NCBI GenBank assembly: GCA_001513075.1
Contig: LFSE01000058.1
Coordinates: forward strand, 1 to 49,915
Direction of reading: 5' to 3'
Origin: Clostridiales bacterium DTU074
Lineage (GTDB): Bacteria; Bacillota; Clostridia; Caldicoprobacterales; Caldicoprobacteraceae
Length of the DNA stretch: 49,915 nucleotides
In this document: piece by piece, positions 26,284 through 35,119 of the stretch
Numbering within the stretch: position 1 is the stretch's first letter
Layout: each line of letters begins with the position of its first letter
Program-made: the position numbers and the translations under genes
The notes under the pieces: model-generated
The model's input: only the letters and a program-made list of their open reading frames with translations
The model's database searches: none
What the model was told of the DNA's origin: nothing

Positions 26284-26997
26284 ATGCGGCCCTTAATCGG
26301 TATAACCTGCGATTACTGCAGCGATAATAACAGTATAATGTTAAACAGCGATTATTATTTGGCAGTATACAAGGCCGGCGGGCAGCCCCTGTTAATTCCC
26401 TATATTGACTGTGACGATGAATTTTCGCTTGTTTCTCTGCTGGACGGTATTATGTTTACGGGTGGGGATGATATAGACCCCGTATACTATGGGGAAGTTC
26501 CTCATCCCAAACTTGGTAAAATCAACCCGATAAGAGATGAATTTGAGCTGAAGCTTTGCAGATTGGCTTTGGAAGAGAATAAACCCGTACTGGGAATATG
26601 CAGGGGAGTCCAGGTGATGAACGTTGCGTTGGGGGGTACGCTGTATCAGGATCTGGAGGAAGAGTTAAAAACCGATACGCTCGTTAAGCACCGCCAGTCT
26701 GCACCCGCCTGGTATGCCACCCACCTGGTCAGATTTGAAGCCGGTTCCAGGGTTAATCTTATTTTTGGGCAGGGTTCCATTAGGGTCAATAGCTTCCACC
26801 ATCAGGCGGTAAAGGAGGTTGCCCACGCGTTTCGTGCAACCGGATGGAGTAGTGACGGGGTAATTGAGGTTATTGAATCGGATAAGTACAAATTTGCCCT
26901 TGGGGTGCAATGGCATCCGGAACGGATGTTTGTCCGCGACAGGGCTATGCTGCTGTTGTTTATCAGCTTTGTGGAAGCTTGCAAAGCCTGTGGTTGA
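26284..26997 (+). CDS. Class I glutamine amidotransferase-like hydrolase (PuuD/peptidase C26 family)
   Basis: A 237-residue protein starting MRPLIGITCDYCSDNNSIML. The catalytic triad is visible: Cys106 in GICRGVQVMN, and His211 and Glu213 in GVQWHPE. FTGGDDIDPVYYGE is the typical oxyanion/substrate region of gamma-glutamyl-gamma-aminobutyrate hydrolases. The family removes gamma-linked glutamate from small amines or peptides; the true substrate here is unknown. It diverges from the CDF gene, and the MscS gene follows 53 bases later. Confidence 0.88.
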   Translation: MRPLIGITCDYCSDNNSIMLNSDYYLAVYKAGGQPLLIPYIDCDDEFSLVSLLDGIMFTGGDDIDPVYYGEVPHPKLGKINPIRDEFELKLCRLALEENKPVLGICRGVQVMNVALGGTLYQDLEEELKTDTLVKHRQSAPAWYATHLVRFEAGSRVNLIFGQGSIRVNSFHHQAVKEVAHAFRATGWSSDGVIEVIESDKYKFALGVQWHPERMFVRDRAMLLLFISFVEACKACG

Positions 26998-27050
26998 GGG
27001 GTATCAAACCGTTAGAGCATACTGCATTTGATAAAAGGAGAGAGTTTGTT

Positions 27051-27929
27051 ATGATTTTAGGGAGCCTGGCAAATGTAGGTGAAAAATTTATTGACTGGTT
27101 TAGGCAATACAAAATAGAAAATTATATACAAACAGGTTTTGTTCTGTTAAGGGTGCTGTTCATAATTCTGATAGCAGGAATTGTATATAAAGTGGGCAAG
27201 GTCATAATAAAGAGGTTTTTTGAAGCCCAAAGCCGGAGCCGATTTCATATGGATAAGAGAAAGATCGATACTTTGAGCGCCCTGTCACAGAGCTTATTGA
27301 AATATTTGGTGTATTTTGTCGCGGGACTTACAATACTGGGACAGTTTATGGATACCACATCCATTTTAGCCACAGCAGGCATAGGGGGCCTGGCTATCGG
27401 TTTCGGAGCTCAAAGCCTTGTAAAAGACGTAATCTCCGGCTTCTTTATACTGTTTGAGGAACAATATGCAGTTGGAGATTATGTTTCAATAGGCGATACA
27501 ACCGGGACTGTTGAGGAAATAGGGTTGAGGATTACCAAGATTCGCGGTTTTAAAGGCGAATTGACCGTTATACCGAACGGACAGGTTATAAAGGTTATCA
27601 ATTACACCCGGGGCAACATTCTTGCTGTTGTTGACGTTGGCGTATCATATGAGTCTGATGTGGATAAGGCGATTCAAATAATGAAAGAGGCCGCATTGAA
27701 ATATGCAAAGGAGAATTCGGATATAGTTGAAGAGCCTCAGGTACTTGGGATAATGGATCTGGGGGATTCCAACATAGTAATTCGCATAGTTGCCCGTACT
27801 TTGCCCATGAAACATTGGGGAGTTGAAAGAGAACTAAGAAAGAGAATAAAAGAGGCTTTGGACAGGAATGGCATACCCGTTCCCTATCCGCCCCAGATTA
27901 TCGTTCATGAAGATGGTAAGGAGGGTTAG
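27051..27929 (+). CDS. Small-conductance mechanosensitive channel (MscS family)
   Basis: A 293-residue channel from the ATG at 27051 (MILGSLANVGEKFIDWFRQY) behind AAAAGGAGAG; the longer open frame upstream overlaps the amidotransferase in another phase. It has three membrane helices, the last being the pore helix with GIGGLAIGFGAQSLVKDVIS, then the beta domain (EEQYAVGDYVSIGDTTGTVE) and the C-terminal alpha/beta domain. Pairing with a DUF951 gene close to oriC is common in Firmicutes. Confidence 0.95.
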   Translation: MILGSLANVGEKFIDWFRQYKIENYIQTGFVLLRVLFIILIAGIVYKVGKVIIKRFFEAQSRSRFHMDKRKIDTLSALSQSLLKYLVYFVAGLTILGQFMDTTSILATAGIGGLAIGFGAQSLVKDVISGFFILFEEQYAVGDYVSIGDTTGTVEEIGLRITKIRGFKGELTVIPNGQVIKVINYTRGNILAVVDVGVSYESDVDKAIQIMKEAALKYAKENSDIVEEPQVLGIMDLGDSNIVIRIVARTLPMKHWGVERELRKRIKEALDRNGIPVPYPPQIIVHEDGKEG

Positions 27930-27934
27930 AGGCA

Positions 27935-28129
27935 ATGCCAATCCAATATTCAGTAGGAGATATTGTACAGACGCGTAAACAGCATCCCTGCGGCAATGAT
28001 AGATGGGAGATAATCCGTGTGGGGGCTGATTTTAAGATCAAGTGTTTGAATTGCGGCAGGATAGTTATGCTTGACAGGGAGAAATTTGAAAAAAGGGTGA
28101 AAAAGCTTATAAGAAAGGAAGAAATTTAG
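27935..28129 (+). CDS. DUF951 family protein
   Basis: A 64-residue protein starting MPIQYSVGDIVQTRKQHPCG and continuing to IKCLNCGRIVMLDREKFEKR, the complete DUF951 pattern: a small beta-barrel-like fold with the conserved KHPCG-type and LxCG segments. The function is unknown. It starts five bases after the MscS stop, so the two form an operon. Confidence 0.93.
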   Translation: MPIQYSVGDIVQTRKQHPCGNDRWEIIRVGADFKIKCLNCGRIVMLDREKFEKRVKKLIRKEEI

Positions 28130-28163
28130 AAGGGAGGGTTTATTTTTGATCCCTCCCCTTTTT
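28130..28163. terminator. Bidirectional terminator
   Basis: Stem GGGAGGG (28132-28138) with CCCTCCC (28151-28157) and a 12-base loop, with A-rich DNA on one side and CTTTTTC on the other. It serves the convergent DUF951 and Spo0E-like genes and overlaps the end of the latter. Confidence 0.75.
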
Positions 28164-28328
28164 CGGTTTGCCGATTCGGGCATAATACTGTTCAATAAGG
28201 CTGTCCAGCTCCTGACTGCATTTTACAACCGGGTCGCTGCTAAGAGCTTGTTTGGAATGTGCCAGGTTTGCTTGTATTATTGCATGCAGTTTTTCGCGCA
28301 AATCATCGATTTCCATTATTAAGTCCAT
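28140..28328 (-). CDS. Spo0E-like aspartyl-phosphate phosphatase
   Basis: A small two-helix protein, probably 62 residues from the ATG at 28328 (MDLIMEIDDLREKLHAIIQA). The second helix carries the Spo0E signature, here SQELDSLIEQYY. Such proteins dephosphorylate Spo0A-P and delay sporulation. The open frame extends to 28487, but the extra N-terminal residues are not family-like. An ATG at 28346 is another candidate, with GAGGAG immediately upstream. The fit rests on the helix-helix layout and the SQELD motif. Confidence 0.78.
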   Translation of the reverse strand: MDLIMEIDDLREKLHAIIQANLAHSKQALSSDPVVKCSQELDSLIEQYYARIGKPKKGRDQK

Positions 28329-28678
28329 GATACCCCATACCCCCATACTCCTCACGGTTCTAAAGTAGTCAACGTACGGAATTATATAGTTAAAACTGCA
28401 ACTGGTCAAGGTAGAATTATTGTCCTTTATTGGAAATATTGCCAAATTATATTCCTCTATCTCAATAAATGGAGATTTTTGTGTCAAATTCTATATCTTT
28501 CGGACAGAAGGCTATTGTTTTTTTTGAATTTTTGTATCGGAGGCTTTGCTGCAAATGTCCGGAACAGAACGTAAACTTGTGGGTTAAAGCCTTCAAATCT
28601 GTGTATATTAATATTACACGTTGGACAGTTTTGCGGTCCTTTTCTCTTATTATTTTAATTGGCAGGAGGTGAAGTGTT
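28329..28678. other. Non-coding region between the Spo0E-like gene and zwf
   Basis: About 350 bases. An interrupted palindrome GTGTA-N9-TACAC (28601-28619) could be an operator for zwf. GGAC (28624-28627) and GGTCC can form a small hairpin just upstream of the zwf ribosome binding site AGGAGGTGA (28664-28672). No convincing -35/-10 pair or further ORF is seen. Confidence 0.4.
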
Positions 28679-30154
28679 ATAAATTCTTTGTTGGTAATAT
28701 TTGGGGGAACAGGCGATCTGGCCCACAGAAAGCTTTACCCTGCAGTATATAATCTGTTTTTATCAGGAGAGCTCCCTGAAAATTTTGCTGTTGTTGCCGT
28801 TGGAAGAAGGAACAAGACGATCGAGGAGTTTAGAAATGACGTAGAACAGGCGATCCATAGGTTTTCCAGGCCTAATAACGGCAGTCCGGCTCAATTGGAT
28901 AAAGCTTTGTCCATGTTTTATTATTACAGGCTCGATATATATAATGCCGACGGATATTCCCGACTCGGTCGCTATCTGTCCGAAGTGGATAAGGTTCATG
29001 GCACAAATGGGAACAGGATATTTTATCTTGCGGTGGCTCCGGAACACTTTCAGCCCATAGTCGAAAATTTAAAAGCTGCCGGCATGGTGCTCAACGATGG
29101 AGCCAGTTGGCAAAGGTTGGTCATAGAAAAACCCTTTGGCAGCGACTTAAATTCTGCCATAATGCTAAATGAAGCAATTAACCGGGTATTTGGTGAACAG
29201 CACATATATAGGATAGATCATTACCTTGGTAAGGAAATGCTGCAGAATATAATGGCCATACGATTTGCGAATGCCCTGTTTGAACCGCTGTGGAATAATA
29301 AATACATTGATCATGTTCAAATAATTTCCAGTGAAACGGTAGGAGTCGAGAACAGAGGGGCATATTATGAAAAGGCGGGGGCTTTGAGAGATATGCTTCA
29401 GAATCACATGCTGCAGCTTTTAATGCTAACGGCCATGGAGCCTCCTGCAATTCTGGACAATAATTCCATAAGGGACGAAAAGGTAAAGGTGCTTAAATCC
29501 CTGTCTGAAATGACTAGTGAAAAAGTACTTAGGCAGGTAGTAAGAGGCCAATACGGCAGGGGCCAAATAGATGGCAAGATGGTACCGGGGTACCGGGAGG
29601 AAAAGGGGATATCGCCTTCTTCGGATACTGAAACCTTTATAGCAATGAAGGTTGAAGTGGAGAATTTTCGTTGGGGCGGAGTTCCGTTTTATCTTTTGAC
29701 AGGAAAAAGGCTGCCGGTAAAGTTCACCGAAATAGTGATACAGTTTGTATCGTTGCCCGAAGTGCTTTATTTTAAGGAGCTAAGAGGGCTTAAACCCAAT
29801 ACCCTCCATATAAGAATTCAGCCGACGGAAGGGGTTGAACTGTATTTCAACACCAAAAAGCCGGGTATACGAAATGAGATAATTCAGGTTGGAATGGATT
29901 TTTGCCAGAATTGTGATGTGGATGCCGTATCGCCCGACGCTTATGAAAGGCTATTGCTGGATGTTATGAAAGGAGATTCAACCCTTTTTACCAGATGGGA
30001 TGAAGTCGAATATGCATGGAGATTTGTGGACAGGATTGCCAGGGCATGGAAAGAGGAAAAGCCGATCTTTCCGAATTATCCTGCCAGCACATGGGGGCCA
30101 TATGAGGCAAGGAAGCTCATAGAAAGGGATGGCCGCCGTTGGCACGTGGTGTAG
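28679..30154 (+). CDS. zwf: Glucose-6-phosphate 1-dehydrogenase
   Basis: First enzyme of the oxidative pentose phosphate pathway, making NADPH. The NADP-binding loop is LLVIFGGTGDLAHRKLYPAV, the active-site signature is RIDHYLGKEMLQNIMAIRFA, and the length of about 490 residues is standard. The start is odd. AGGAGGTGA lies at 28664-28672, and the codon at normal distance in the right frame is ATA (28679-28681), giving NSLLVIFGG after the initiator, which matches the usual start of the family. The first in-frame canonical codons are TTG at 28688 and 28691, about 18 bases from the site and cutting into the first beta strand. No in-frame ATG or GTG exists upstream of a TGA. Confidence 0.93.
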   Translation: MNSLLVIFGGTGDLAHRKLYPAVYNLFLSGELPENFAVVAVGRRNKTIEEFRNDVEQAIHRFSRPNNGSPAQLDKALSMFYYYRLDIYNADGYSRLGRYLSEVDKVHGTNGNRIFYLAVAPEHFQPIVENLKAAGMVLNDGASWQRLVIEKPFGSDLNSAIMLNEAINRVFGEQHIYRIDHYLGKEMLQNIMAIRFANALFEPLWNNKYIDHVQIISSETVGVENRGAYYEKAGALRDMLQNHMLQLLMLTAMEPPAILDNNSIRDEKVKVLKSLSEMTSEKVLRQVVRGQYGRGQIDGKMVPGYREEKGISPSSDTETFIAMKVEVENFRWGGVPFYLLTGKRLPVKFTEIVIQFVSLPEVLYFKELRGLKPNTLHIRIQPTEGVELYFNTKKPGIRNEIIQVGMDFCQNCDVDAVSPDAYERLLLDVMKGDSTLFTRWDEVEYAWRFVDRIARAWKEEKPIFPNYPASTWGPYEARKLIERDGRRWHVV

Positions 30155-30346
30155 GCGTATGAAAAGTTTTCAAGCCGCCGGTAAAATCAATTATGGTTTT
30201 GACATTGCATTTTTTGGTAATCTGTTATAAACTTTAATGGAAAACCAATCATAGTTATTCTCATATATGCATCATGCTGCTGACCAACATAGCTTCAGGT
30301 ATCGGATTTCCATAAAAACCAAGCTATAATTAGGGGGGTATTGAGG

Positions 30347-31045
30347 ATGACCATGTCCAGAGCCGAAAGGGAAGAGCTGTTAAAGCTATTTGAAGGCTTG
30401 CGTGTTGCTGACGTGAGGGATGGCATGGACTGGAATATGATGCATCACTATGGAAGCATGTCCTATGATATTCGCCCGCTTTTTAGGACCAGAGTTATCG
30501 GCATCGCCAGGACAGTACGTTATTTACCTTATGACGGGCCGGTTCCAAAGATGAAGCCCGAGGAATATACCGAATGGGTTAAATGGTATTATGCCAACGT
30601 CTGTATTTATCCCTGGATGGAGGATATACAAGCCGGAGATTTTATAGTTATCGATCAGAGCGGGGTAAATGCCGGGCTTATGGGCTCGAACAATGGTCTG
30701 GACGGATTCAGAAGGGGGGCCCGGGGTTATGTGATAGAAGGAGGAGTAAGGGATACCGATGAACTGATTTTGCAGAAGGTCCCGGTATGGTCGCGGTTTG
30801 TATCCCAGGGGATGGTACAGGGAAGGCTGCGTTATGACGCCAAGGATATTCCGGTGAATGTGGGCGGTGTTGTAGTCAATCCCGGAGATATAGTAGTTGC
30901 CAATGGAGACGGAGTTATTGTAGTGCCCAGAGATATGGCATATGATGTAGCCAAATATGCACGGCAGGAGTTGGTGAATGATAAACTGGGCAGAAGAAGG
31001 CTTTATGAATCTCTGGGATGGGAGCTGGATGATACGGTTAAATAG
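30347..31045 (+). CDS. RraA-family aldolase/decarboxylase-like protein
   Basis: A 232-residue protein from the ATG at 30347 (MTMSRAEREELLKLFEGLRV) with GGGGGG eight bases upstream. Family motifs are the DGMDW start region, RGARGYVIEGGVRDTDELIL (Arg-Asp of the active site) and NPGDIVVANGDGVIVVPRDM (metal/substrate Asp). The family includes 4-hydroxy-4-methyl-2-oxoglutarate aldolases and the RNase E inhibitor RraA. RNase E inhibition is unlikely in this lineage, so a 2-oxo-acid aldolase or related reaction is more probable. The PPC gene follows within 12 bases. Confidence 0.85.
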   Translation: MTMSRAEREELLKLFEGLRVADVRDGMDWNMMHHYGSMSYDIRPLFRTRVIGIARTVRYLPYDGPVPKMKPEEYTEWVKWYYANVCIYPWMEDIQAGDFIVIDQSGVNAGLMGSNNGLDGFRRGARGYVIEGGVRDTDELILQKVPVWSRFVSQGMVQGRLRYDAKDIPVNVGGVVVNPGDIVVANGDGVIVVPRDMAYDVAKYARQELVNDKLGRRRLYESLGWELDDTVK

Positions 31046-31057
31046 GGGGTGAAAATA

Positions 31058-31507
31058 ATGGAATACTTTTCCACTCGGGAGATTGGACGGGTGTTTGTAT
31101 TAAGACTGGATCAGGGGGACCTGGTACTCGACAGCATTAAGGAGCTGATAGCCAGGGAAGGAATAAAGGACGCTGTGGTGGTGTCTGCCATTGGGACTTT
31201 GGACAGGTGTACGCTGCATATGGTGATGACCACGGGCTATCCCCCGGTGGAACATTTTGAACATTGGGAGGATGAACCGCTGGAGCTTGCCTCTATAGAC
31301 GGCATAATTGCCGATGGAGAGCCTCATCTACATGCTGTTGTTTCAGATTCTGAAAAGGCATACTCCGGTCATCTGGAGGAAGGTTGTCGGGTGCTGTATC
31401 TGGCAGAAATAGTTATTGTGGAGATAAATTCTTTGAATTTGACGAGGGTGCGCAATGAAAAGAACATACTAAAGCTCATAAGCCGCAAAGAAAAATCGCA
31501 AAGCTAA
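31058..31507 (+). CDS. PPC (DUF296) domain protein
   Basis: A 149-residue single-domain protein from the ATG at 31058 (MEYFSTREIGRVFVLRLDQG). The PPC fold is shown by LVLDSIKELIAREGIKDAVV, then SAIGTLDRCTLH, the metal-type motif EPHLHAVVSD, and SGHLEEGCRVLYLAEIVIVE. In plants this domain is joined to AT-hooks; bacterial stand-alone forms are trimers of unknown function. There is no AT-hook here. The ribosome binding site GGGGGTG overlaps the end of the RraA-like gene, so the pair is co-translated. Confidence 0.85.
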   Translation: MEYFSTREIGRVFVLRLDQGDLVLDSIKELIAREGIKDAVVVSAIGTLDRCTLHMVMTTGYPPVEHFEHWEDEPLELASIDGIIADGEPHLHAVVSDSEKAYSGHLEEGCRVLYLAEIVIVEINSLNLTRVRNEKNILKLISRKEKSQS

Positions 31508-31524
31508 AATTGATTATTGAAAAG

Positions 31525-31568
31525 AAAAAAGAGGGATTGGGATAAGAAATAGCCAATCTCTCTTTTTA
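31525..31568. terminator. Bidirectional terminator
   Basis: A long stem of 31525-31540 with 31553-31568 (AAAAAGAGGGATTGG against CCAATCTCTCTTTTT, one G-T pair) and a 12-base loop. It separates the convergent PPC gene and anti-sigma gene, with an A-run and a T-run on the two sides. Confidence 0.9.
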
Positions 31569-31572
31569 TTTC

Positions 31573-32331
31573 TCATTCCTGGGGATTGATAACCTTGAAT
31601 TCTTTGAGCATGTGGTAAAATCTTGCACCGTGGCCTTCGGCCGCTTCCAGAAAGAGCCTTTGCTCTATGACATAGGAACCGCCCTGGTTATCATCTACCA
31701 GATAATAGGTGACGATGGGGGCACGGGGTTCAAGTTCGCTACGGGCATATAAGGATATTGATTTTACGGGCTTTTCAACGGTGCCGTAATTATCAACGTA
31801 TTCAAATGAAGCTTTGAGTTCTTCCTCTATCAGCGGAACCATATCGAGCAGGGTTTTATCCTTTACATGCTGAATCGCCAGATATACCTCCGGAAAGCTG
31901 GAATCCAGGTTGTTCTTCGGAATGATTTTATCCTTTCCGTCCTGCTTTATCATTTGATAGTTGTTTTCATCAATGTATATTACATATCCGCTGCCTTCTT
32001 TGAGGTTCACTCTGGTGTCTTCCTTTTGTCCCTCAATATCCTGAACTATATTCTTTTCCGGCAGAAGCAAATCCTTAATCCTGGCTACTGCAGCTTTCCC
32101 AGCATTTGTACTTGTTACCAGTACGATTATGAGAGCAGCTGCTGTTAATGCTATGCTGGAAAATACGTGTTTCCGCCTGCTCTTCTTTTTTTTCACTGCA
32201 GCTCTGGTTCTGTCAATATATTCCACCTTATCCTGGATATTGTTCCATATTTCTTTCTTAAGCGGTAGCCAATCATCGGTTGCTTTTAACAGGGATTTTT
32301 TGATTTCACCATCTAGCATTCTCTCATCCAT
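31573..32331 (-). CDS. Putative anti-sigma factor (single-pass membrane protein)
   Basis: A 252-residue protein starting MDERMLDGEIKKSLLKATDD, with a cytoplasmic N-terminal helical part (about 1-50), a basic stretch KKKKSRRK, one membrane helix (SSIALTAAALIIVLVTS, about 58-75), and an extracytoplasmic domain of about 175 residues. Its ATG overlaps the end of the ECF sigma gene by eight bases, which is the usual layout of a sigma/anti-sigma pair. No named domain is certain; the region after the helix resembles DUF4179/DUF4367-type anti-sigma proteins. Confidence 0.72.
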   Translation of the reverse strand: MDERMLDGEIKKSLLKATDDWLPLKKEIWNNIQDKVEYIDRTRAAVKKKKSRRKHVFSSIALTAAALIIVLVTSTNAGKAAVARIKDLLLPEKNIVQDIEGQKEDTRVNLKEGSGYVIYIDENNYQMIKQDGKDKIIPKNNLDSSFPEVYLAIQHVKDKTLLDMVPLIEEELKASFEYVDNYGTVEKPVKSISLYARSELEPRAPIVTYYLVDDNQGGSYVIEQRLFLEAAEGHGARFYHMLKEFKVINPQE

Positions 32332-32866
32332 TTTTGATTCTCCTTTCCTTTATATTCAGCAGAGCTTCTTTGAGGCGTTCCCGTCCTTTATAAAGGCGGG
32401 ATTTTAAAGTGTTTATATTGATATCCAGGATTTCAGCGATTTCTTTTTCGGTAAAGCCGTCCAAATATTTCAGTATTATGGGTATCCTGTTTATGTCCTT
32501 AAGGCCTTGTATTGCATCGTATAGGTCCTCGTATTCTTCAAAGGAATAGCTGTCTTCTTTCGAATACATGGAGCTATTGGCAAGATATTTATCTATAAAT
32601 ATAACTTTTGACTTCTTTTTCATTATACGATGGCATTCGTTAACCAGTATTCTGAAAAACCAGGGTTTAAAGGGTCTTTCTTCATCATAGAATATTATAT
32701 TGCGGTAAACCCGGATAAAGGTTTCCTGAACGGCATCCAACGCATCCGGCTTGTTTCGGGTAATGGCGATTGCGGTACGAAGGGCGTATTCGATATATTC
32801 GTTGTAAAGCTGTTCAAAAGCTTCCTTATCCCCTTCTTTGATCCGAAAGATGGTCTCTTTTTCCAT
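32324..32866 (-). CDS. ECF-type RNA polymerase sigma factor
   Basis: A 180-residue sigma-70 family protein from the ATG at 32866 (MEKETIFRIKEGDKEAFEQL) with AAGGAGGTGCTGAT upstream. Region 2 is EYALRTAIAITRNKPDALDA, then VQETFIRVYRN and PWFFRILVNECHRIM. Region 4 is IPIILKYLDGFTEKEIAEIL, then NTLKSRLYKGRERLKE. It has an ECF layout with only regions 2 and 4. Control by the membrane protein encoded downstream is inferred. Confidence 0.93.
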   Translation of the reverse strand: MEKETIFRIKEGDKEAFEQLYNEYIEYALRTAIAITRNKPDALDAVQETFIRVYRNIIFYDEERPFKPWFFRILVNECHRIMKKKSKVIFIDKYLANSSMYSKEDSYSFEEYEDLYDAIQGLKDINRIPIILKYLDGFTEKEIAEILDININTLKSRLYKGRERLKEALLNIKERRIKNG

Positions 32867-32901
32867 ATCAGCACCTCCTTTTGTCATATTACTACATATA
32901 A

Positions 32902-32929
32902 TACCCGCCTGCCAGCAAAAAAGTTTTCC
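32902..32929 (-). promoter_or_regulatory. Candidate autoregulated ECF promoter
   Basis: On the minus strand GGAAAAC (32929-32923) is followed 15 bases later by CGGGTA (32907-32902), about 35 bases before the ECF start codon. The AAC-type -35 and CG-type -10 at this spacing resemble ECF promoters. The assignment is tentative. Confidence 0.4.
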
Positions 32930-32995
32930 TTTTATGTGTTATTCTCAATGGGTGAATTATTATGCAACCGGCGGCAAAAAAATAGAAAAAAAGCA

Positions 32996-33024
32996 TTGAC
33001 AAATGATTAGGCCGCTGGTAGAAT
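32996..33024 (+). promoter_or_regulatory. Sigma-A promoter of the ilv-leu operon
   Basis: Perfect -35 TTGACA (32996-33001), 17-base spacer, -10 TAGAAT (33019-33024, one mismatch). The expected transcript start is near 33031, about 20 bases before the ykkC aptamer. Confidence 0.9.
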
Positions 33025-33050
33025 ATTCAGCAAATCACAAAAAAGAGGCT

Positions 33051-33170
33051 AAGAAGAAAGTGTACCTAGGGTTCCGCCGTTAATACGGGGCAGCGACCGA
33101 GCGGTACAGAATACACATTTGGATGTGTATTATACCGTGGGTATAAGTACCCGGCGGCAGGTTTCTTCTA
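33051..33170 (+). ncRNA. ykkC-family riboswitch aptamer, probably the ppGpp subtype (2a)
   Basis: The conserved ykkC core is visible: ACCTAGGGTTCCG at 33064-33076, GCGACCGAGCGGTACA at 33093-33108, and CCGTGGGTATAAGTACCCGG at 33135-33154. P1 is AGAAGAAA (33052-33059) with TTTCTTCT (33162-33169). A side hairpin is AATACACAT-TTGG-ATGTGTATT (33110-33131). ykkC RNAs sense guanidine (subtype 1), ppGpp (2a), PRPP (2b) or other ligands. The guanidine signature ACTGGTCCGAGAG is absent, and control of branched-chain amino-acid genes is a known context of the ppGpp class. The subtype is inferred, not tested. Confidence 0.82.
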
Positions 33171-33200
33171 TAAGGAAGGGTTCTGTTGTCGGGCATTATT
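33150..33200 (+). terminator. Expression-platform hairpin of the ykkC element
   Basis: CCCGGC (33150-33155) pairs with GTCGGG (33188-33193) and GGCAG with CTGTT inside it, closing over the TTTCTTC/GGAAG region, followed by CATTATTAT. It reuses the 3' strand of aptamer P1 and the CCCGG core, so it cannot coexist with the folded aptamer. Ligand binding should therefore switch transcription on. The T-run is imperfect. Confidence 0.6.
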
Positions 33201-33264
33201 ATAAGTACTAATCAAGTATTTTTATATCGAATTGGAGAATTGGGCAGGAGATCAAAAGCCTGCA

Positions 33265-33538
33265 TACAGAATGAAATCTGATGACGGAGACAGAAGGCCT
33301 GCTACAGCTATCTTCAGTGAGCCGGTGGTCAGTGCAAACCGGTGGGCGGGCAGGTTGTATGCTCACTCCCGAGGAGAAAGCCTGAAAGAGGAAGACCTTT
33401 AGTAGGGTTTTACGGGTGGTCCCGTTACAGGCCAGGGTTTGATTGAACCTGTTGAGGCGTGTGCTGTGAAGCACAGGCAAAGTTGGGTGGTACCACGAAA
33501 GAGAACCTTTCGTCCCAAAAGGGACGGAAGGTTTTTTT
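33265..33538 (+). ncRNA. T-box leader RNA, probably tRNA-Leu specific
   Basis: The T-box sequence TGGGTGGTACCACG is at 33484-33497. Stem I shows the GACGGAGACAG base region (about 33281-33291), AGTGAG (33316-33321) and the distal stem CCGG-CCGG (33322-33342). The inter-stem AGTAGG element is near 33402, with a stem III-like ACGGGTGGTCCCGT hairpin. The terminator is AACCTTTCGTCCC (33504-33516) with GGGACGGAAGGTT (33521-33533) and seven T. The likely specifier is CTC (Leu) at 33362-33364, in the context TATG-CTC-ACTCCC. Uncharged tRNA-Leu should stabilise the antiterminator and let transcription continue. Confidence 0.9.
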
Positions 33539-33598
33539 AATAGATTTTATAACTATCAATACCGGCAGGCCGATCAAGTCTTAAGGAGGTGTTGGAAT

Positions 33599-35106
<1,508 letters not shown>

Positions 35107-35119
35107 AGGGGGATGACAA

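Noticed and set aside
26910-27050. N-terminal extension of the MscS frame
   Set aside because: It overlaps the amidotransferase in another frame, and a good ribosome binding site precedes the internal ATG at 27051.
30199-30231. TTGACA followed by TATAAA upstream of the RraA-like gene as a promoter
   Set aside because: The spacer is 20-21 bases, too long for a normal sigma-A promoter; left out of the features.
32630-33010. 126-codon plus-strand frame crossing the ECF start and the ilv promoter
   Set aside because: Antisense to the sigma factor and ends within the ilv promoter region; no ribosome binding site.
33051-33170. Guanidine-I (ykkC subtype 1) or PRPP (2b) identity of the aptamer
   Set aside because: The ACTGGTCCGAGAG-type guanidine signature is missing and the operon is branched-chain amino-acid synthesis, not guanidine export or purine synthesis; a covariance-model comparison is still needed.
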